NCBI GenBank assembly: GCA_026770025.1
Contig: JAMXDE010000014.1
Coordinates: forward strand, 930,001-994,000
Direction: 5' to 3'
Source: Craspedostauros australis
Lineage: Eukaryota > Bacillariophyta > Bacillariophyceae > Mastogloiales > Achnanthaceae
DNA: 64,000 bases
Shown: positions 32,701 through 42,824 of the stretch, piece after piece
Layout of the letters: each line of letters starts with the position of its first letter
Numbering within the stretch: position 1 is the first letter of the stretch
Notes under the pieces: model-generated
The model's input: only the letters and a program-made list of their open reading frames with translations
Told to the model about the DNA's origin: nothing
Database searches by the model: none
Program-made: the position numbers and the translations under genes

Positions 32701-34611
32701 CTCACCCAAAGGAGGCTCATCCTGCTTGACAGCTACGCTATGCGATTGCACTGAATCCATTCTTTCGGACGCAACATCAAGGATCTCGGGCAATCCGTGC
32801 GAGGAACGCTGTTCGCTCTCATTCTGACCGTCCTCATCTGTCTTGTCGTATGCTGGAGGCGCAGGAGTGACTTCAATTCCTGCTTGCGAGTCGTCCTTTT
32901 CGTCGTTCCACAGCTTATCGAAATCATCACCTTCGTCATCGTCGTCACCAAAGCCACTGACATGGGCATGTGCATTGCCAATGTGATTGACAGCAGAATG
33001 AGCATCAACATTAGTTTGGGTTTCGGAATCGACAACGACGATATGAGGACTGCGATCGTCACCGTTCAAAGTGTCTTCTGACTGCATTGGCGCATTGTCC
33101 GCGACGGCTGATTGTGGCATTTGTACGTCCTCGCTTTGGATCTCCCCATCCTCAGTGCCAGTGTCAGCGAGTTGCTCAGAAACTATCTCCTTGACGATTC
33201 CACGAGTGTGGTCGTCAACCGCAGTGGCGTCGGCATCGACATCAGCATCAGTATGGTGCATGATTCCATCCGTTGCCGCCGCGACGGAAGCGAGGCTTTG
33301 CATGATTTGTTGATCTGGAAGCACCTGTTGCTGTTGGTCTTCTTGTTCTTTCACTTGCCTTTGTTGCGCCGCTTGTTGTTGCACAGGCGTGGCATCTGTT
33401 GGAGATGAAGCGCCATCCTCCGTCGATGACGGTGAACCAATTGTTGGCGCCTGCGGTTGCTCAGCTTGCAGAGATGAGCGCTGTTGAGGAGGCTGCGTCG
33501 TTGCGGATTGATCCTGCGGGGTTGCAGGTGTCGCCTGCTTCGTTGGTGTCCCCGATGCTGCAGGCGCGCTCGTGGTGGTTGTGGTGGTTCGGGACGTCGA
33601 GGACAATATTTCCATGTCGGTCGGTGGCTCCTTCGAATTTATTTCCTGCGGCTGGTGCTGTTCTTGCTGTCCTTGTTGTCCCTGTTGTATTTGCCGTTGT
33701 ATTTGTTGCTCACGCTCCATTTGCTGCTGCATTTGTTGCCGCTGTTCTTCTCGTTCATGTTCCTGCTGCTGTTGCTCCTGCCTCCTTTGCATGAGCTTGC
33801 GCTGCTTTCGTTCTTCGGCCCGACGGTGCTTGGCTTCTTTGGCCTCTCGCTGCGCCTCCATCTGTATTAGTCGCTGCTCCTTGATGAGTTCCTTGAGATC
33901 CTCATGCGCAGCCTCGAATTTGTAATGCGGGACGAAGTAATAGCCGCCGGTGGGCTTGCCACTCATGGACAGGATTCTGTCCTCCTCCCTGCGTTCAATT
34001 CCCAACGCCTGCATTTCGTACTCGGTGATGCTGATGGGGACCTTGTGGCGACGGGCCGATGCCAGTGGATTGTCGTAGAAGGTCTTGACGACGTGGGGAT
34101 GGAAGTGATGCAATGCAACGTAGCGTCGTTTGGATGGATTGGACGAGAAGGCGTCCGCCCCGATGCTTTCGTTGTCCTTCTCCAAATGGCGGACGTAGGC
34201 AGCGCGCAGGTTGTTGCGGAAGACGTATTTGTACGCCGGCGGGTTGCTGCGATAACGGGGCAGTTCCACGTAATGGCAGCGTGGATCTCCGAGCATTCGG
34301 AAGGCCTGCGTCATGCCCGTGCACTTCATTCCACGACCGCAGGCGCAATCCCGATACTGCTTCTTCGCGTCGCGGTTGTCGTTGCGTGGCTCATTGTGCG
34401 CGCTGTTGTGACCATCGCTGTGGGTATCACCATGGGTCCGCGAGTGCCCTCGTGCTTGGCCATCCGAATGGCTGCGCGAGTATCTTCGGCTGTCGCGCTG
34501 TTCGCCGTTTCTGCTCTCGTGAGCGGGCCTCCCATCACTGCGATCCCCATTGCCGAGGCTGGTATGGCGGTCGCTGCTTGTGGCGCCATGGGACGCAGCA
34601 TTGTGCGACAT
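29740..34611 (-). CDS. Large coiled-coil protein, putative BAR-like plus PH C-terminus, 2 exons
   Basis: Exons on the minus strand are 34611-31299 and 30887-29740, joined through a 411-bp gtaagt...cag intron in phase 1 ('EINKIWDMFDGMVTGD'); 1486 residues. After a Ser/Arg/His-rich start there is an ordered region (about 90-250) with 'CACGRGMKCTGM' and 'PHYKFEAAHEDLKELIKEQ'. A Gln-rich coiled coil (about 255-330) and a long acidic disordered middle follow. From about residue 960 to 1290 comes a helical domain ('AWESKRRSDIMADLEYLNGEW' region) that spans the exon junction. The end ('CVLRLPSPAEASEWLSVLE') looks like the last helix of a PH domain. A BAR-then-PH order recalls Slm-type membrane/actin regulators, but that is inference; no family was recognised outright. 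The gene diverges from the KVRR repeat protein. Confidence 0.6.
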
Positions 34612-34643
34612 ACTGCGAGTATTGCGTACTGCGAGTATTACGC
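34612..34643. repeat. Direct 16-bp repeat immediately upstream of the BAR/PH-like gene
   Basis: Two tandem copies of about 16 bp containing 'actgcgagtatt' lie directly in front of the minus-strand ATG at 34611, in the probable 5' UTR. Confidence 0.8.
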
Positions 34644-36003
34644 ACTGTGATGCACTCGTCCTGGTGTATCAGGAGAGTGCTGTGGTTCTGCACTGCTCAA
34701 TCTCCACGTTCCTGTCCGGATCAGCGCCCCCCAAGTCTTCAGCTTCGTCTCTGTTTGTGATGAATTGCGATAAACTGCCTGTTCAACGCAGCCCTTTGCA
34801 ACTCTGCGCAGTCCAGGCCGATTCCGGTTGTGCAGTGGTCGCACTCGCAAAGAGATCTCGGCGAACAGGGCGCTCCACGATCGCACTCGGGTTCGAGTTC
34901 TGTTGACGAGCGTTGATCGATGCAAGCAAGAACGTGTGGAACAGTTGCTCTGCGATGGACGACTTCGGTGGTCCGCCGAATAGTTGCGCTTTGGCTGCTG
35001 ATGACGACAACTCCCACCAACGATCTTTGAGCGATGGTATCGTACGACTCCTCTCTGCCACCCTCCTCTACTGTTCGTATTGGTACACGCGCGCTTGTTG
35101 CTGCAGAAGCAGAGAGTGGATCGCTTTCGTATGGTGCGTGTGTGCTGCGATACGACTGCAAGCGCTGGAGTACGCGGAGTATTCGCAATGGTGGAGGCAG
35201 AAAGGAGAGGAGATGTCGTCACTCGCCGTCGCCTTGTCAGCAAGCCAAGATGGCGCACCTGCGCGGTGCCTCCGCACGCGCCGACGTTCCCCACGATTCT
35301 GCACAACAGCACAACAGCCTCCTGTTCCTCTGTTGTGCCACGATCGTGTGTGCTGTTGCGGACAAACGGTACAAGAAACACGGCGCAACTCTGCACGCGT
35401 CGTCCTTCGACGATATTCTCGTCCCTCATGTTGGTCCAATTGGTCGGTTGTATCATCTTCCCTACGAAGCACAGACGAGTGGAATGGAATCGATTTGATA
35501 CCTTCGACTCAGTCGACCTATTTAGATACGGATTTCACGCATGACCGTGGCAGAAATGACCGATCTGAACAAGGAGTATCCATGCTGCGTCGCACTGTAT
35601 TGCTGTGCTTTTGACTGTGGCAACAAGACCAACCAGGTGCGCGGAGAGATGGTGAGTGACAGAATTGTGTTGGGTGCAGTCGCTGCGACACACGAAGAGA
35701 CTGCTTCCTCTCTCTTCATCGTGTTGTATCGTGTGAGGACGAGCACAGTGTTGGTACACACGAACCGTATCCAGAGAAAAAACGGGTTGGGCGGAGCGAG
35801 GAAGCAAGAAGAGAGGCAAGGGAGAGGTGTCGTCGTTAGCCTTTGGCGGGTCTCCCTCGCGTCTTTCCTTCAGACTTTCCACCCTTTTTTGTTCGACTTC
35901 CATTGCTTTGCGTCTATACTTGCATGCTTCCGCATACACCTTGCTGCATTGCATTGCATCACATCGCATCGCATCAGTTTGCGTCTCTCTCTCTTGATTT
36001 GGT

Positions 36004-36070
36004 CTGGTGACTCATCAATCATCAATCAATCAAATCAAACCAATCCAAATCAACCCAAATCAAACCAAGC
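36004..36070. repeat. Simple-sequence tract (atcaa / accaa)
   Basis: About 65 bp of irregular atcaa-, accaa- and aaatcaa-type repeats. Non-coding. Confidence 0.8.
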
Positions 36071-36695
36071 CGAGCGAAGTGAAGCGAAGCTGCTTCCCCA
36101 TTTGCACGTCTTCGTCTTCCGAGAAGCGGCAGCACCAAGCAGAAGCACCAAACGCAACTGCGAATTAGGGAGGATCGAATCGAGGTGTGCAACGGGAAAA
36201 GACAAGACAAGGATAGACGCCGGAAGCGGATCCAGACCACGTCGCATCCAACGACAGGCGAGAGCACCAAAGGGTCAGAGGGTCTGGTGTTCCCCAGTGT
36301 GCTGTAGCCGCACAGGCATTCCCAGCGAGAAACGAAGGCAGACTCCGAAAGCGAGACGTCCGGGCTGCATCGGTGCACCGCGTCTGACGGCAACGCAGCA
36401 GCACAACAGGACGCGACGACAAATCCGGCCGATTGGGTTCCCCATCACGTCGTCTGGTTGATTCGTTGTCTTGTCAATTGGGTTGTGTCGTGGATTGCTC
36501 CCATCACTCCATCAATAGCCATCAATAGCCAGCAGAAGCAACAACAGTCACAATAGACACAACAGTAACGGACGCGTTGCTGTCGTGTGTGGCACAAGTC
36601 GAGCTTCATTCCAAACGCTCCTTTGCGGAAGCACCAACGCAGTCACAACACACAAACGCGCGCGATCTTCTTCATTCCGAGTGTCAGCGGTCGTG

Positions 36696-36742
36696 CATTG
36701 CAGACATCACATACATTGCACACATCACATACATTGCAGACA
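36696..36742. repeat. Tandem repeat of about 18 bp ('attgcacacatcacatac')
   Basis: Two to three near-identical copies in the leader region upstream of the modular repeat protein. Confidence 0.8.
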
Positions 36743-36953
36743 GTACTCGCATCACTGGTATCCTACCCCAAGCAAATCAACACTCATACAAACAATAACA
36801 ACTGACAGCGCAAGTGCAAGTGCAAGTGCAAGACGATCATCACCCCCCAATCAACAACCAACAGTCAAAGCACAACCAACAATCAACCTACTCTACACGT
36901 GCTACCCACGCATCAGATCACTCACGAGGGAGTAGGAAGCTTCATCCGTCACC

Positions 36954-39900
36954 ATGTCTTCCGAAGAAACTCCCCAGAAGGTGCCCAGCAAATCATCCAC
37001 GGGCAATGGCGAGGTGTACATCCGCGAGGATGGAAAGAAGGTCAGGAGGGTGCGACGCACTGCTCCTGGTCGTTCATCCTCGTCACCCTCAGGCGCAAAC
37101 CTTCAGCAATTCCTTGCAACGACGGCGAGCAGCAGCGGGGATTCAAAACCGAGATCAAGGGGAGGCAGCGCATCGGTGGCTGGCGACGGCAGAGGCGACG
37201 TGTTCATCCGCGAGGACGGAAAGAAGGTTCGACGGGTCAGGAAAACAGCCTCGTCATCTTCCTCGTCCGTGGCTGACAAATCATCGGCCAGCAACGGCAA
37301 CAAATCCCTGGCAGGATTCCTCGACTCCAGAGGCCCATCCAAGCCAAGGCTGGGTGGCAGCGCGTCCGTCGCCGGAGATCAGATCGCAGTCAACAAGAGC
37401 TCCTCGTTGACGGGAGAGGTCTACATACGCGGGGATGGAAAGAAGGTTAGGCGCGTGAAAAAGAGCGCGGCGACCGAGTCCGCGTCAGGGGAGACAGTCG
37501 AGATTATCACCAGGCCAGACGGCACCAAAGTACGCAGGGTCAGGAAGCACAAAACATCCACCACCGCCAAACCTGCAACCTCGGGATCCGCAACAACCGA
37601 CACCACTTCCAAGTCGCAACTGTCTGGCTTCCTCGAAAAGGGCCAGTCTTCCAAACCCAAGGGCTTCTCGGGGAGTCACTCGGTAGCTGGTGATCAACTC
37701 CGTGCCTCTGACAAAACCTCAACGCAGAAGGGAGAGATATACATCCGCGCAGACGGTAAGAAGGTGCGTAGGGTGCGTCGTGTCAAAAAGGACACGGACA
37801 ACGCGGCGAATCCATCTCTCTCGGGCTTCCTTGATTCTAGCGCAGACTCCAAGCCAACTTCCTCCGGCGCAGCGACCGTCTCCGGCGAGATCAACCGCAC
37901 ATCCAAGCCGGAGCAACAGAGCGAAATCTACGTCAGGCCGGACGGCACCAAGGTGCGACGAATCCGGAGGACGAAGCCGAGCGCCAGCACTGCTGCTGCT
38001 GCCGGGGCCAGCACGTCGGCTGGTAGCGGGGGTGGCAAACAGTCTCTCGGCGGCTTTCTGGACAAGGGCGCGTCCAAGCAGCCGAAGAGGATGGGAGGCA
38101 GCGCATCCGTCGCCGGGGATCAAATTGCCGTCGACAAGAAGTCATCGCTCACCGGCGAGGTCTACATCCGAGCAGACGGAAAGAAGGTTCGACGTATCAA
38201 GAAGACATCGCCGCTTGCGTCATCGTCAAATGCCTCCCGCGACAACGTGGAGATCATCACGCGCCCCGATGGAACAAAGGTGCGCCGAATCCGCCGTGGC
38301 AAACCAAAGCCGGCAGCAGACGCAAACGCAGCCTCCGCGCAGTCGGCTGGGGGCCTGGGGGGCTTCCTCGATTCGCAACCAAAGACGTCGGTCAAGGGTG
38401 GTGCCGCGACAGTTGGAGGGGACAGAATCACATCAGCCGACAAGAAGGGCGGGAAGAAACCAATGGACGATTCAGGAATTTCCTCATCCTCGAAGCCTTC
38501 ACCATCCGCAGGCGACACCAAGAAATCCCTCGCAGGATTTCTGGACGCGCGCGGCCCATCGAAATCCAAAGTGGGTGGCAGCGCATCTGTTGCAGGTGAC
38601 CAGATTGCTGTGAAGAAGAGTTCCTCTCTTACAGGGGAGGTATACATTCGTTCCGACGGCAAGAAGGTCCGCAGAGTCAAGAAGTCGGCCGTCAACCCAG
38701 GCGACCAGGTCGAGATCATCACCAAACCAGACGGCACAAAGGTCCGAAGAATACGGCGTGCCAAGAAGTCAGACCAAGGAGGCGCGCTCGGTAACATGCT
38801 GGCATCAGATGAGGCCAACAAAAAGACGCGAATCACAGGCAGTTCCAGCGCTCCGGGCGACCAGCTGCTCAGCAAGGACGAGAAGGGCGAAATCTACGTG
38901 CGAGCAGATGGCAAGAAGGTCAGACGGATCCGGAAACCATCATCTGCGAGCGTTGTCGATCCCGACAAGTACGAGATCATCATCAAACCTGACGGCAAGA
39001 AAGTTCGTCGGCTCAAGAAGCCATCTTCGTCGGCCGCAAAGGAAGATGACAAGGCGACTGCAGCAGCGACAACCCCTGCTGCAGCCACCGCTGCCGAACC
39101 AAGTGTCAAACCTGCTGCGGAGACAGCGCCAGTTAAGACGGAAACCGTAGAGACACCAGAACCGCAGGCAGCTCCGGCGCCGACGCCAGCAGAAGAACCG
39201 GCGACACAACCCGCCTCAGACATTGCGGCTACGCCTGCACCCGCAACGCCTGCAGCACCAGTGGCACCAGCAGAGACACCAGAACCTGCGGCCGTCACTG
39301 AACCAATGACGGAGGAGTCTACAACACCGAAGGTAGAGACACCTGCCGCAGCGCCATCACCGACGCCCGCAGAGTCACCAGCAGAGACTCAGGTGGAAAC
39401 AGCTGTGGAAACGCCAGTAGAGGCAGAAACATCTGTCGCAGAGCCACAGGTCGCTGACGTATCGGCAGCGCCCGCAGTCTCCGCTACTCCAACAGACCCG
39501 GAAACTGACACTCCCGCGGCTCCCATCGCGCAAGCTGCAAGCGCAGTTGCGCCAACACCGGCAGAAGAGACCGCAGCCTCGAGCGAGGAACCTGACGTTA
39601 AACCCGAGACGCCTGCGGAGGCAGCACCAGCTCTGGTCACAGAGGAGGCAACAGAGCCCTCGGAACAGTCCGCGAGCGTCTCGGCAAGTATGGAGACAGC
39701 AGAGCCAGCCCCCGCAGCTGCAGCTGCACCGGCCCCTACCCCTGTTGCTGCGCCAGAGGCTGCTGTACCAGCTGCTGCAGCTGCAACCGTGACCGAAACC
39801 CAGTCCACCCAGCCGATATCAGCCCCTGTCGAACTTCAGGCATCGCCAACGAAGTCTGGCGCAGGTGGCGCATCGGTCATCACAGGAGTCCAAGGCGGTG

Positions 39901-42824
39901 GCGACTCTGAGTGGTCCAAGATTATTCCTCAAACCAAGGTTGTACCGGAGGGAATGACCGTTGTCCGAGAGGACCAAGTGCTGCAACCGGGCATGAAGGC
40001 TGTGCCCGCCGATCAACAGACGCTTCCACCTGGCATGGTCATGGTCCCAGCGGACAAGCTCAAGGAGTTGGAAGATGGCAAAATGCCAGACGGAATGAAG
40101 CCGGTACCTGCCGGTCAGGAAGTCGTGCCAGACGGTATGGTGTTGGTCCCGAAGGAGCAGGCCGAGCGTACGATACCCGAAGGTATGGTGGCGGTCCCCA
40201 AGGAAAAGGCCGCCGATGGTATTCCAGAAGGATTCGTGCTGGTCCCGAAGGACAAGGTACAAGGCAACATCGACGACGACCTTGTTTTGGTTCCCAAGGA
40301 CAAGGTCAAGACAGACGCCGACGGTGACGATGGCAAGGATAAGAACCCAATGGCTCACATCGTGCTGATGATGCCAGAGGAAGGCAAGGCCGACGAGTCC
40401 AAGGAGAAGGAGAAGGTTCCAGAGAACGTGGATATTTCAGGCGCCAACATCGTGTCCATGGAGGACTTGCCGGAGAAGATGGAGCAGCTTCGCAGCGAAG
40501 ATGGCACAAGGGCCAAATCCCCACCCCGGTTCCTGCTGCAGCCTCTCCCCAGCGATGCGAACCTCAGAGATGATTTCATCAAGAAGAATTTGCTTCCGAA
40601 GGAAGCCCCTGCTCCGGCCCCAGCTCCTGCACCAGCGCCAGCACCGGCGCCCCCACCCAAGCCTGCGGAACCATCAGCGGATATCGCGCAACTTCTTGCA
40701 AAGATCTCGACTATGGACAACGTCGACGGCGAGAAGATGGGCGAGCTGATCCGCCGCCTGCAGGACTCAGAAAAGAGACAAAAGAAGCTGGAGAAGCAGC
40801 TGCAGCAGGCAGGAGTTGCCATCGCCGAAGATATCGACTACGACATCTGTATGCAGAAGGTGCAAGAGATCGGAAAGCGAATGAACGAAATTGGAGGAAG
40901 TGATGTCACACATCCGGACAAGGAGGAACAGAACCGGCTGCGCGAGGAGTACTTCAAACTCGAGCAGGACATGGAAAAGTACAACAGTGCGCTGGTCATG
41001 ACAGACGAATATCAGGCCGAGCAAGACCGAGTCGAGAAGAAGTGGGAGGAGGACAACGAAGGTCCCAACATCGAGTCTCTCAAGAAGCTGCGTCGTCACA
41101 TGCCGGTCGAAGTGAGAAACATGAGCGAGGCCATGCTCGTGAACAACCCATCACCGAATGGGCAGTACCTACCGAAGTCCATTGCCAAGAAATTCAAGCG
41201 TACTAACGTGCTGCAGCTCATCCGACGTGACCCAGACGATATCGTCCGCATGCATCCATCGACTCTGGAGAACATGCGTGTTGTCGGTCTTACGCTGACA
41301 GAACGACGAGGATTGTACGAGCATCTGCGACCTGCGGGTCCGAAATGGAAGGCCCAGAAGGCTGAGAAGATGACGGAAAGGAAATGGACGTGGTACAACA
41401 TGATGAAGGGCAACTTCAAGGAGAATCTTGCCGCTTGGAACAGGCACGTGGCCCAATACGGACCTCCAGGAGCGCATCCGTACGCCACCAGAGCCAATCC
41501 AAACGAAGGCTGCCCGCTGATTGGAAAGCAATGTCCGCTGAAGGCCGACAAGATGATCGACTACGACGGAGACTTCGGTTGGACTGAGGAGCCCGAGTTC
41601 GAAGTGTCGGAGGTCAAGAAGGCCGACACCGACGATCCAGGTGCCAAGGCAATGGCAGAAGCAAAGGAGCTCATGAAGGAGAAGAAGGCCGGCGAACGTG
41701 GTGACGCACTCAAGAAGCATTACAAGGGCAAGCTGCTGCAGGTCGCCAAGGCCAACGGTAGTTGCGAGTCCATGGATGACGCCATGGACAAGATGGAGTT
41801 CGGTATGCTGAAATGGATCGAGGATATTGTCATCATGGGCGACGACAAGTCCAAGCTGACGGAAGATGTGAAGAAGAAAGAGATTGCCAACTTCACGGAC
41901 GTGCTGGGAGGTGTCAAGCTGTTGATCCTCGACTTTTGTGAACGCTCAGGAATGCAGCTCTCTGGAAAGAAGAAGGCTGGAGATGAAAATCCTGACATTC
42001 GAAGTGCGGTGGAGTGTAATCTGGCGGAGGAGCTCGTCGAAGCGTTTGAAGTCTTTACGAAGTTCGTGAATGGCAGAATGAAGGACATGGAGATGGTGGA
42101 TACTCGTGTCAAGTCGACCATCGACATGCTTCAGGGTCTGCTGAAGGGTCTCCACGAGCGCAACGAAAGCACTCTGAAGAACCTCGGCGTCGAGCGCGGC
42201 GAGCGATCACGCAAGTTGCTGACGCAGAAGGAGATCGAAGAGGATATCAAGAAGAAGCTCAAGGACAGCGAGCCCCCACCGGGCGAAGAAGACATGGGCG
42301 GTGGCGGTGGTGGCGGACCAGCCATGCCAGGTCCGCCTCGCGGTGGCCTCATGGACGCTATCAAGGGTGGTGGCGGTGGCGGCGGCGGGCGAGGAGGTCT
42401 GCTCGCGGCCATTGGCGGACGTGGAGGTGGACGCGGCGGTGGCGGTGGACGAGGAGGTTTGCTCGCGGCCATTGGCGGACGCGGTCGTGGTGGTGGCGGC
42501 GGCGGCGGCGGGCGTGGAGGATTGCTCGCGGCCATTGGCGGACGTGGTCGTGGAGGTGGTGGCGGTGGTGGACGAGGAGGTTTGCTCGCGGCCATTGGCG
42601 GACGTGGTCGTGGAGGCGGCGGCGGAGGAGGAGGTGGTGGAAGAGGAGGTTTGCTCGCAGCCATTTCTGGTGGACGAGGCCGTGGCGGCGGCGGCGGTGG
42701 TGGAGGAGGAGGCCGTGGTGGACTAATGGCTGCGATCCAAGGCCGTGGTGGAGGGGGTGGTGGCGGTGGTGGTGGAGGCCGTGGTGGACTAATGGCTGCG
42801 ATCCAAGGCAGAGGCGGCGGTTAA
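36954..42824 (+). CDS. 1956-residue modular repeat protein: KVRR modules, PEGM repeats, unknown domain, WH2-like Gly-rich tail
   Basis: One uninterrupted exon starting 'MSSEETPQKVPSKS'. Residues about 18-690 hold twelve basic modules of two kinds, 'GEVYIRADGKKVRRVKK' and 'VEIITRPDGTKVRRIRR'. The linkers recur ('SLAGFLD', then 'GGSASVAGDQIAV'). Residues about 696-960 are an Ala/Pro/Glu/Thr spacer, and about 998-1120 carry eight 'PEGMVxVPKxK' units. A poly-(AP) stretch (about 1218-1238) leads into a coiled coil. A charged, conserved-looking helical domain (about 1340-1780) includes 'LGGVKLLILDFCERSGMQ'. The last 175 residues repeat 'RGGLLAAIGGRG' or 'RGGLMAAIQGRG' eight times, reminiscent of the 'LLxxI' half of WH2 actin-binding motifs but lacking LKKV. 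There is no signal peptide or transmembrane segment, so it is probably cytosolic or cytoskeletal. The family was not recognised; the role is unknown. Confidence 0.9.
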   Translation: MSSEETPQKVPSKSSTGNGEVYIREDGKKVRRVRRTAPGRSSSSPSGANLQQFLATTASSSGDSKPRSRGGSASVAGDGRGDVFIREDGKKVRRVRKTASSSSSSVADKSSASNGNKSLAGFLDSRGPSKPRLGGSASVAGDQIAVNKSSSLTGEVYIRGDGKKVRRVKKSAATESASGETVEIITRPDGTKVRRVRKHKTSTTAKPATSGSATTDTTSKSQLSGFLEKGQSSKPKGFSGSHSVAGDQLRASDKTSTQKGEIYIRADGKKVRRVRRVKKDTDNAANPSLSGFLDSSADSKPTSSGAATVSGEINRTSKPEQQSEIYVRPDGTKVRRIRRTKPSASTAAAAGASTSAGSGGGKQSLGGFLDKGASKQPKRMGGSASVAGDQIAVDKKSSLTGEVYIRADGKKVRRIKKTSPLASSSNASRDNVEIITRPDGTKVRRIRRGKPKPAADANAASAQSAGGLGGFLDSQPKTSVKGGAATVGGDRITSADKKGGKKPMDDSGISSSSKPSPSAGDTKKSLAGFLDARGPSKSKVGGSASVAGDQIAVKKSSSLTGEVYIRSDGKKVRRVKKSAVNPGDQVEIITKPDGTKVRRIRRAKKSDQGGALGNMLASDEANKKTRITGSSSAPGDQLLSKDEKGEIYVRADGKKVRRIRKPSSASVVDPDKYEIIIKPDGKKVRRLKKPSSSAAKEDDKATAAATTPAAATAAEPSVKPAAETAPVKTETVETPEPQAAPAPTPAEEPATQPASDIAATPAPATPAAPVAPAETPEPAAVTEPMTEESTTPKVETPAAAPSPTPAESPAETQVETAVETPVEAETSVAEPQVADVSAAPAVSATPTDPETDTPAAPIAQAASAVAPTPAEETAASSEEPDVKPETPAEAAPALVTEEATEPSEQSASVSASMETAEPAPAAAAAPAPTPVAAPEAAVPAAAAATVTETQSTQPISAPVELQASPTKSGAGGASVITGVQGGGDSEWSKIIPQTKVVPEGMTVVREDQVLQPGMKAVPADQQTLPPGMVMVPADKLKELEDGKMPDGMKPVPAGQEVVPDGMVLVPKEQAERTIPEGMVAVPKEKAADGIPEGFVLVPKDKVQGNIDDDLVLVPKDKVKTDADGDDGKDKNPMAHIVLMMPEEGKADESKEKEKVPENVDISGANIVSMEDLPEKMEQLRSEDGTRAKSPPRFLLQPLPSDANLRDDFIKKNLLPKEAPAPAPAPAPAPAPAPPPKPAEPSADIAQLLAKISTMDNVDGEKMGELIRRLQDSEKRQKKLEKQLQQAGVAIAEDIDYDICMQKVQEIGKRMNEIGGSDVTHPDKEEQNRLREEYFKLEQDMEKYNSALVMTDEYQAEQDRVEKKWEEDNEGPNIESLKKLRRHMPVEVRNMSEAMLVNNPSPNGQYLPKSIAKKFKRTNVLQLIRRDPDDIVRMHPSTLENMRVVGLTLTERRGLYEHLRPAGPKWKAQKAEKMTERKWTWYNMMKGNFKENLAAWNRHVAQYGPPGAHPYATRANPNEGCPLIGKQCPLKADKMIDYDGDFGWTEEPEFEVSEVKKADTDDPGAKAMAEAKELMKEKKAGERGDALKKHYKGKLLQVAKANGSCESMDDAMDKMEFGMLKWIEDIVIMGDDKSKLTEDVKKKEIANFTDVLGGVKLLILDFCERSGMQLSGKKKAGDENPDIRSAVECNLAEELVEAFEVFTKFVNGRMKDMEMVDTRVKSTIDMLQGLLKGLHERNESTLKNLGVERGERSRKLLTQKEIEEDIKKKLKDSEPPPGEEDMGGGGGGGPAMPGPPRGGLMDAIKGGGGGGGGRGGLLAAIGGRGGGRGGGGGRGGLLAAIGGRGRGGGGGGGGRGGLLAAIGGRGRGGGGGGGRGGLLAAIGGRGRGGGGGGGGGGRGGLLAAISGGRGRGGGGGGGGGGRGGLMAAIQGRGGGGGGGGGGGRGGLMAAIQGRGGG
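37008..39022 (+). repeat. Twelve coding repeats 'I(R/T)xDG(K/T)KVRR' with recurring linkers
   Basis: Within the modular protein, module A ('YIRxDGKKVRRVKK') and module B ('EIITRPDGTKVRRIRR') alternate irregularly and are separated by linkers built on 'GFLD...GGSASVAGDQ'. Nucleotide identity between copies is high but not perfect, suggesting old internal duplications kept by selection. Confidence 0.92.
39943..40315 (+). repeat. Eight coding repeats '(I/V)P(E/D)GMVxVP'
   Basis: Successive units read 'VVPEGMTVV', 'LQPGMKAVP', 'LPPGMVMVP', 'MPDGMKPVP', 'VVPDGMVLVP', 'IPEGMVAVP', 'IPEGFVLVP' and 'IDDDLVLVP', spaced about 13-20 residues apart. Confidence 0.92.
42330..42822 (+). repeat. Gly-rich coding repeats 'RGGL(L/M)xAI'
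   Basis: Eight copies are separated by poly-Gly/Arg linkers: one 'RGGLMDAIKG', five 'RGGLLAAI' and two 'RGGLMAAIQGRG'. The DNA is a GGC/GGT-rich minisatellite and prone to slippage, so copy number may vary between strains or assemblies. Confidence 0.92.

Larger units (their letters stand above)
34612..36953. other. Long divergent intergenic region upstream of the modular repeat protein
   Basis: 2.3 kb without a supportable gene; the 306-codon plus-strand ORF at 35541-36461 is low complexity and has no domain. It holds several simple repeats: 'actgcgagtatt' twice near 34612-34643, an atcaa/accaa tract at 36004-36070, and an 'attgcacacatcacatac' repeat at 36696-36742. The last 400 bp are C/A-rich and look like a 5' UTR. 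Confidence 0.55.

Noticed and set aside
35541-36461. 306-codon ORF upstream of the modular repeat protein
   Set aside because: Low complexity, runs through simple repeats, no domain; chance ORF in a long leader region.
36954-42824. Calling the modular protein a formin or a silaffin
   Set aside because: No FH2 domain can be seen despite the Pro and Gly tracts; no signal peptide as silaffins require.
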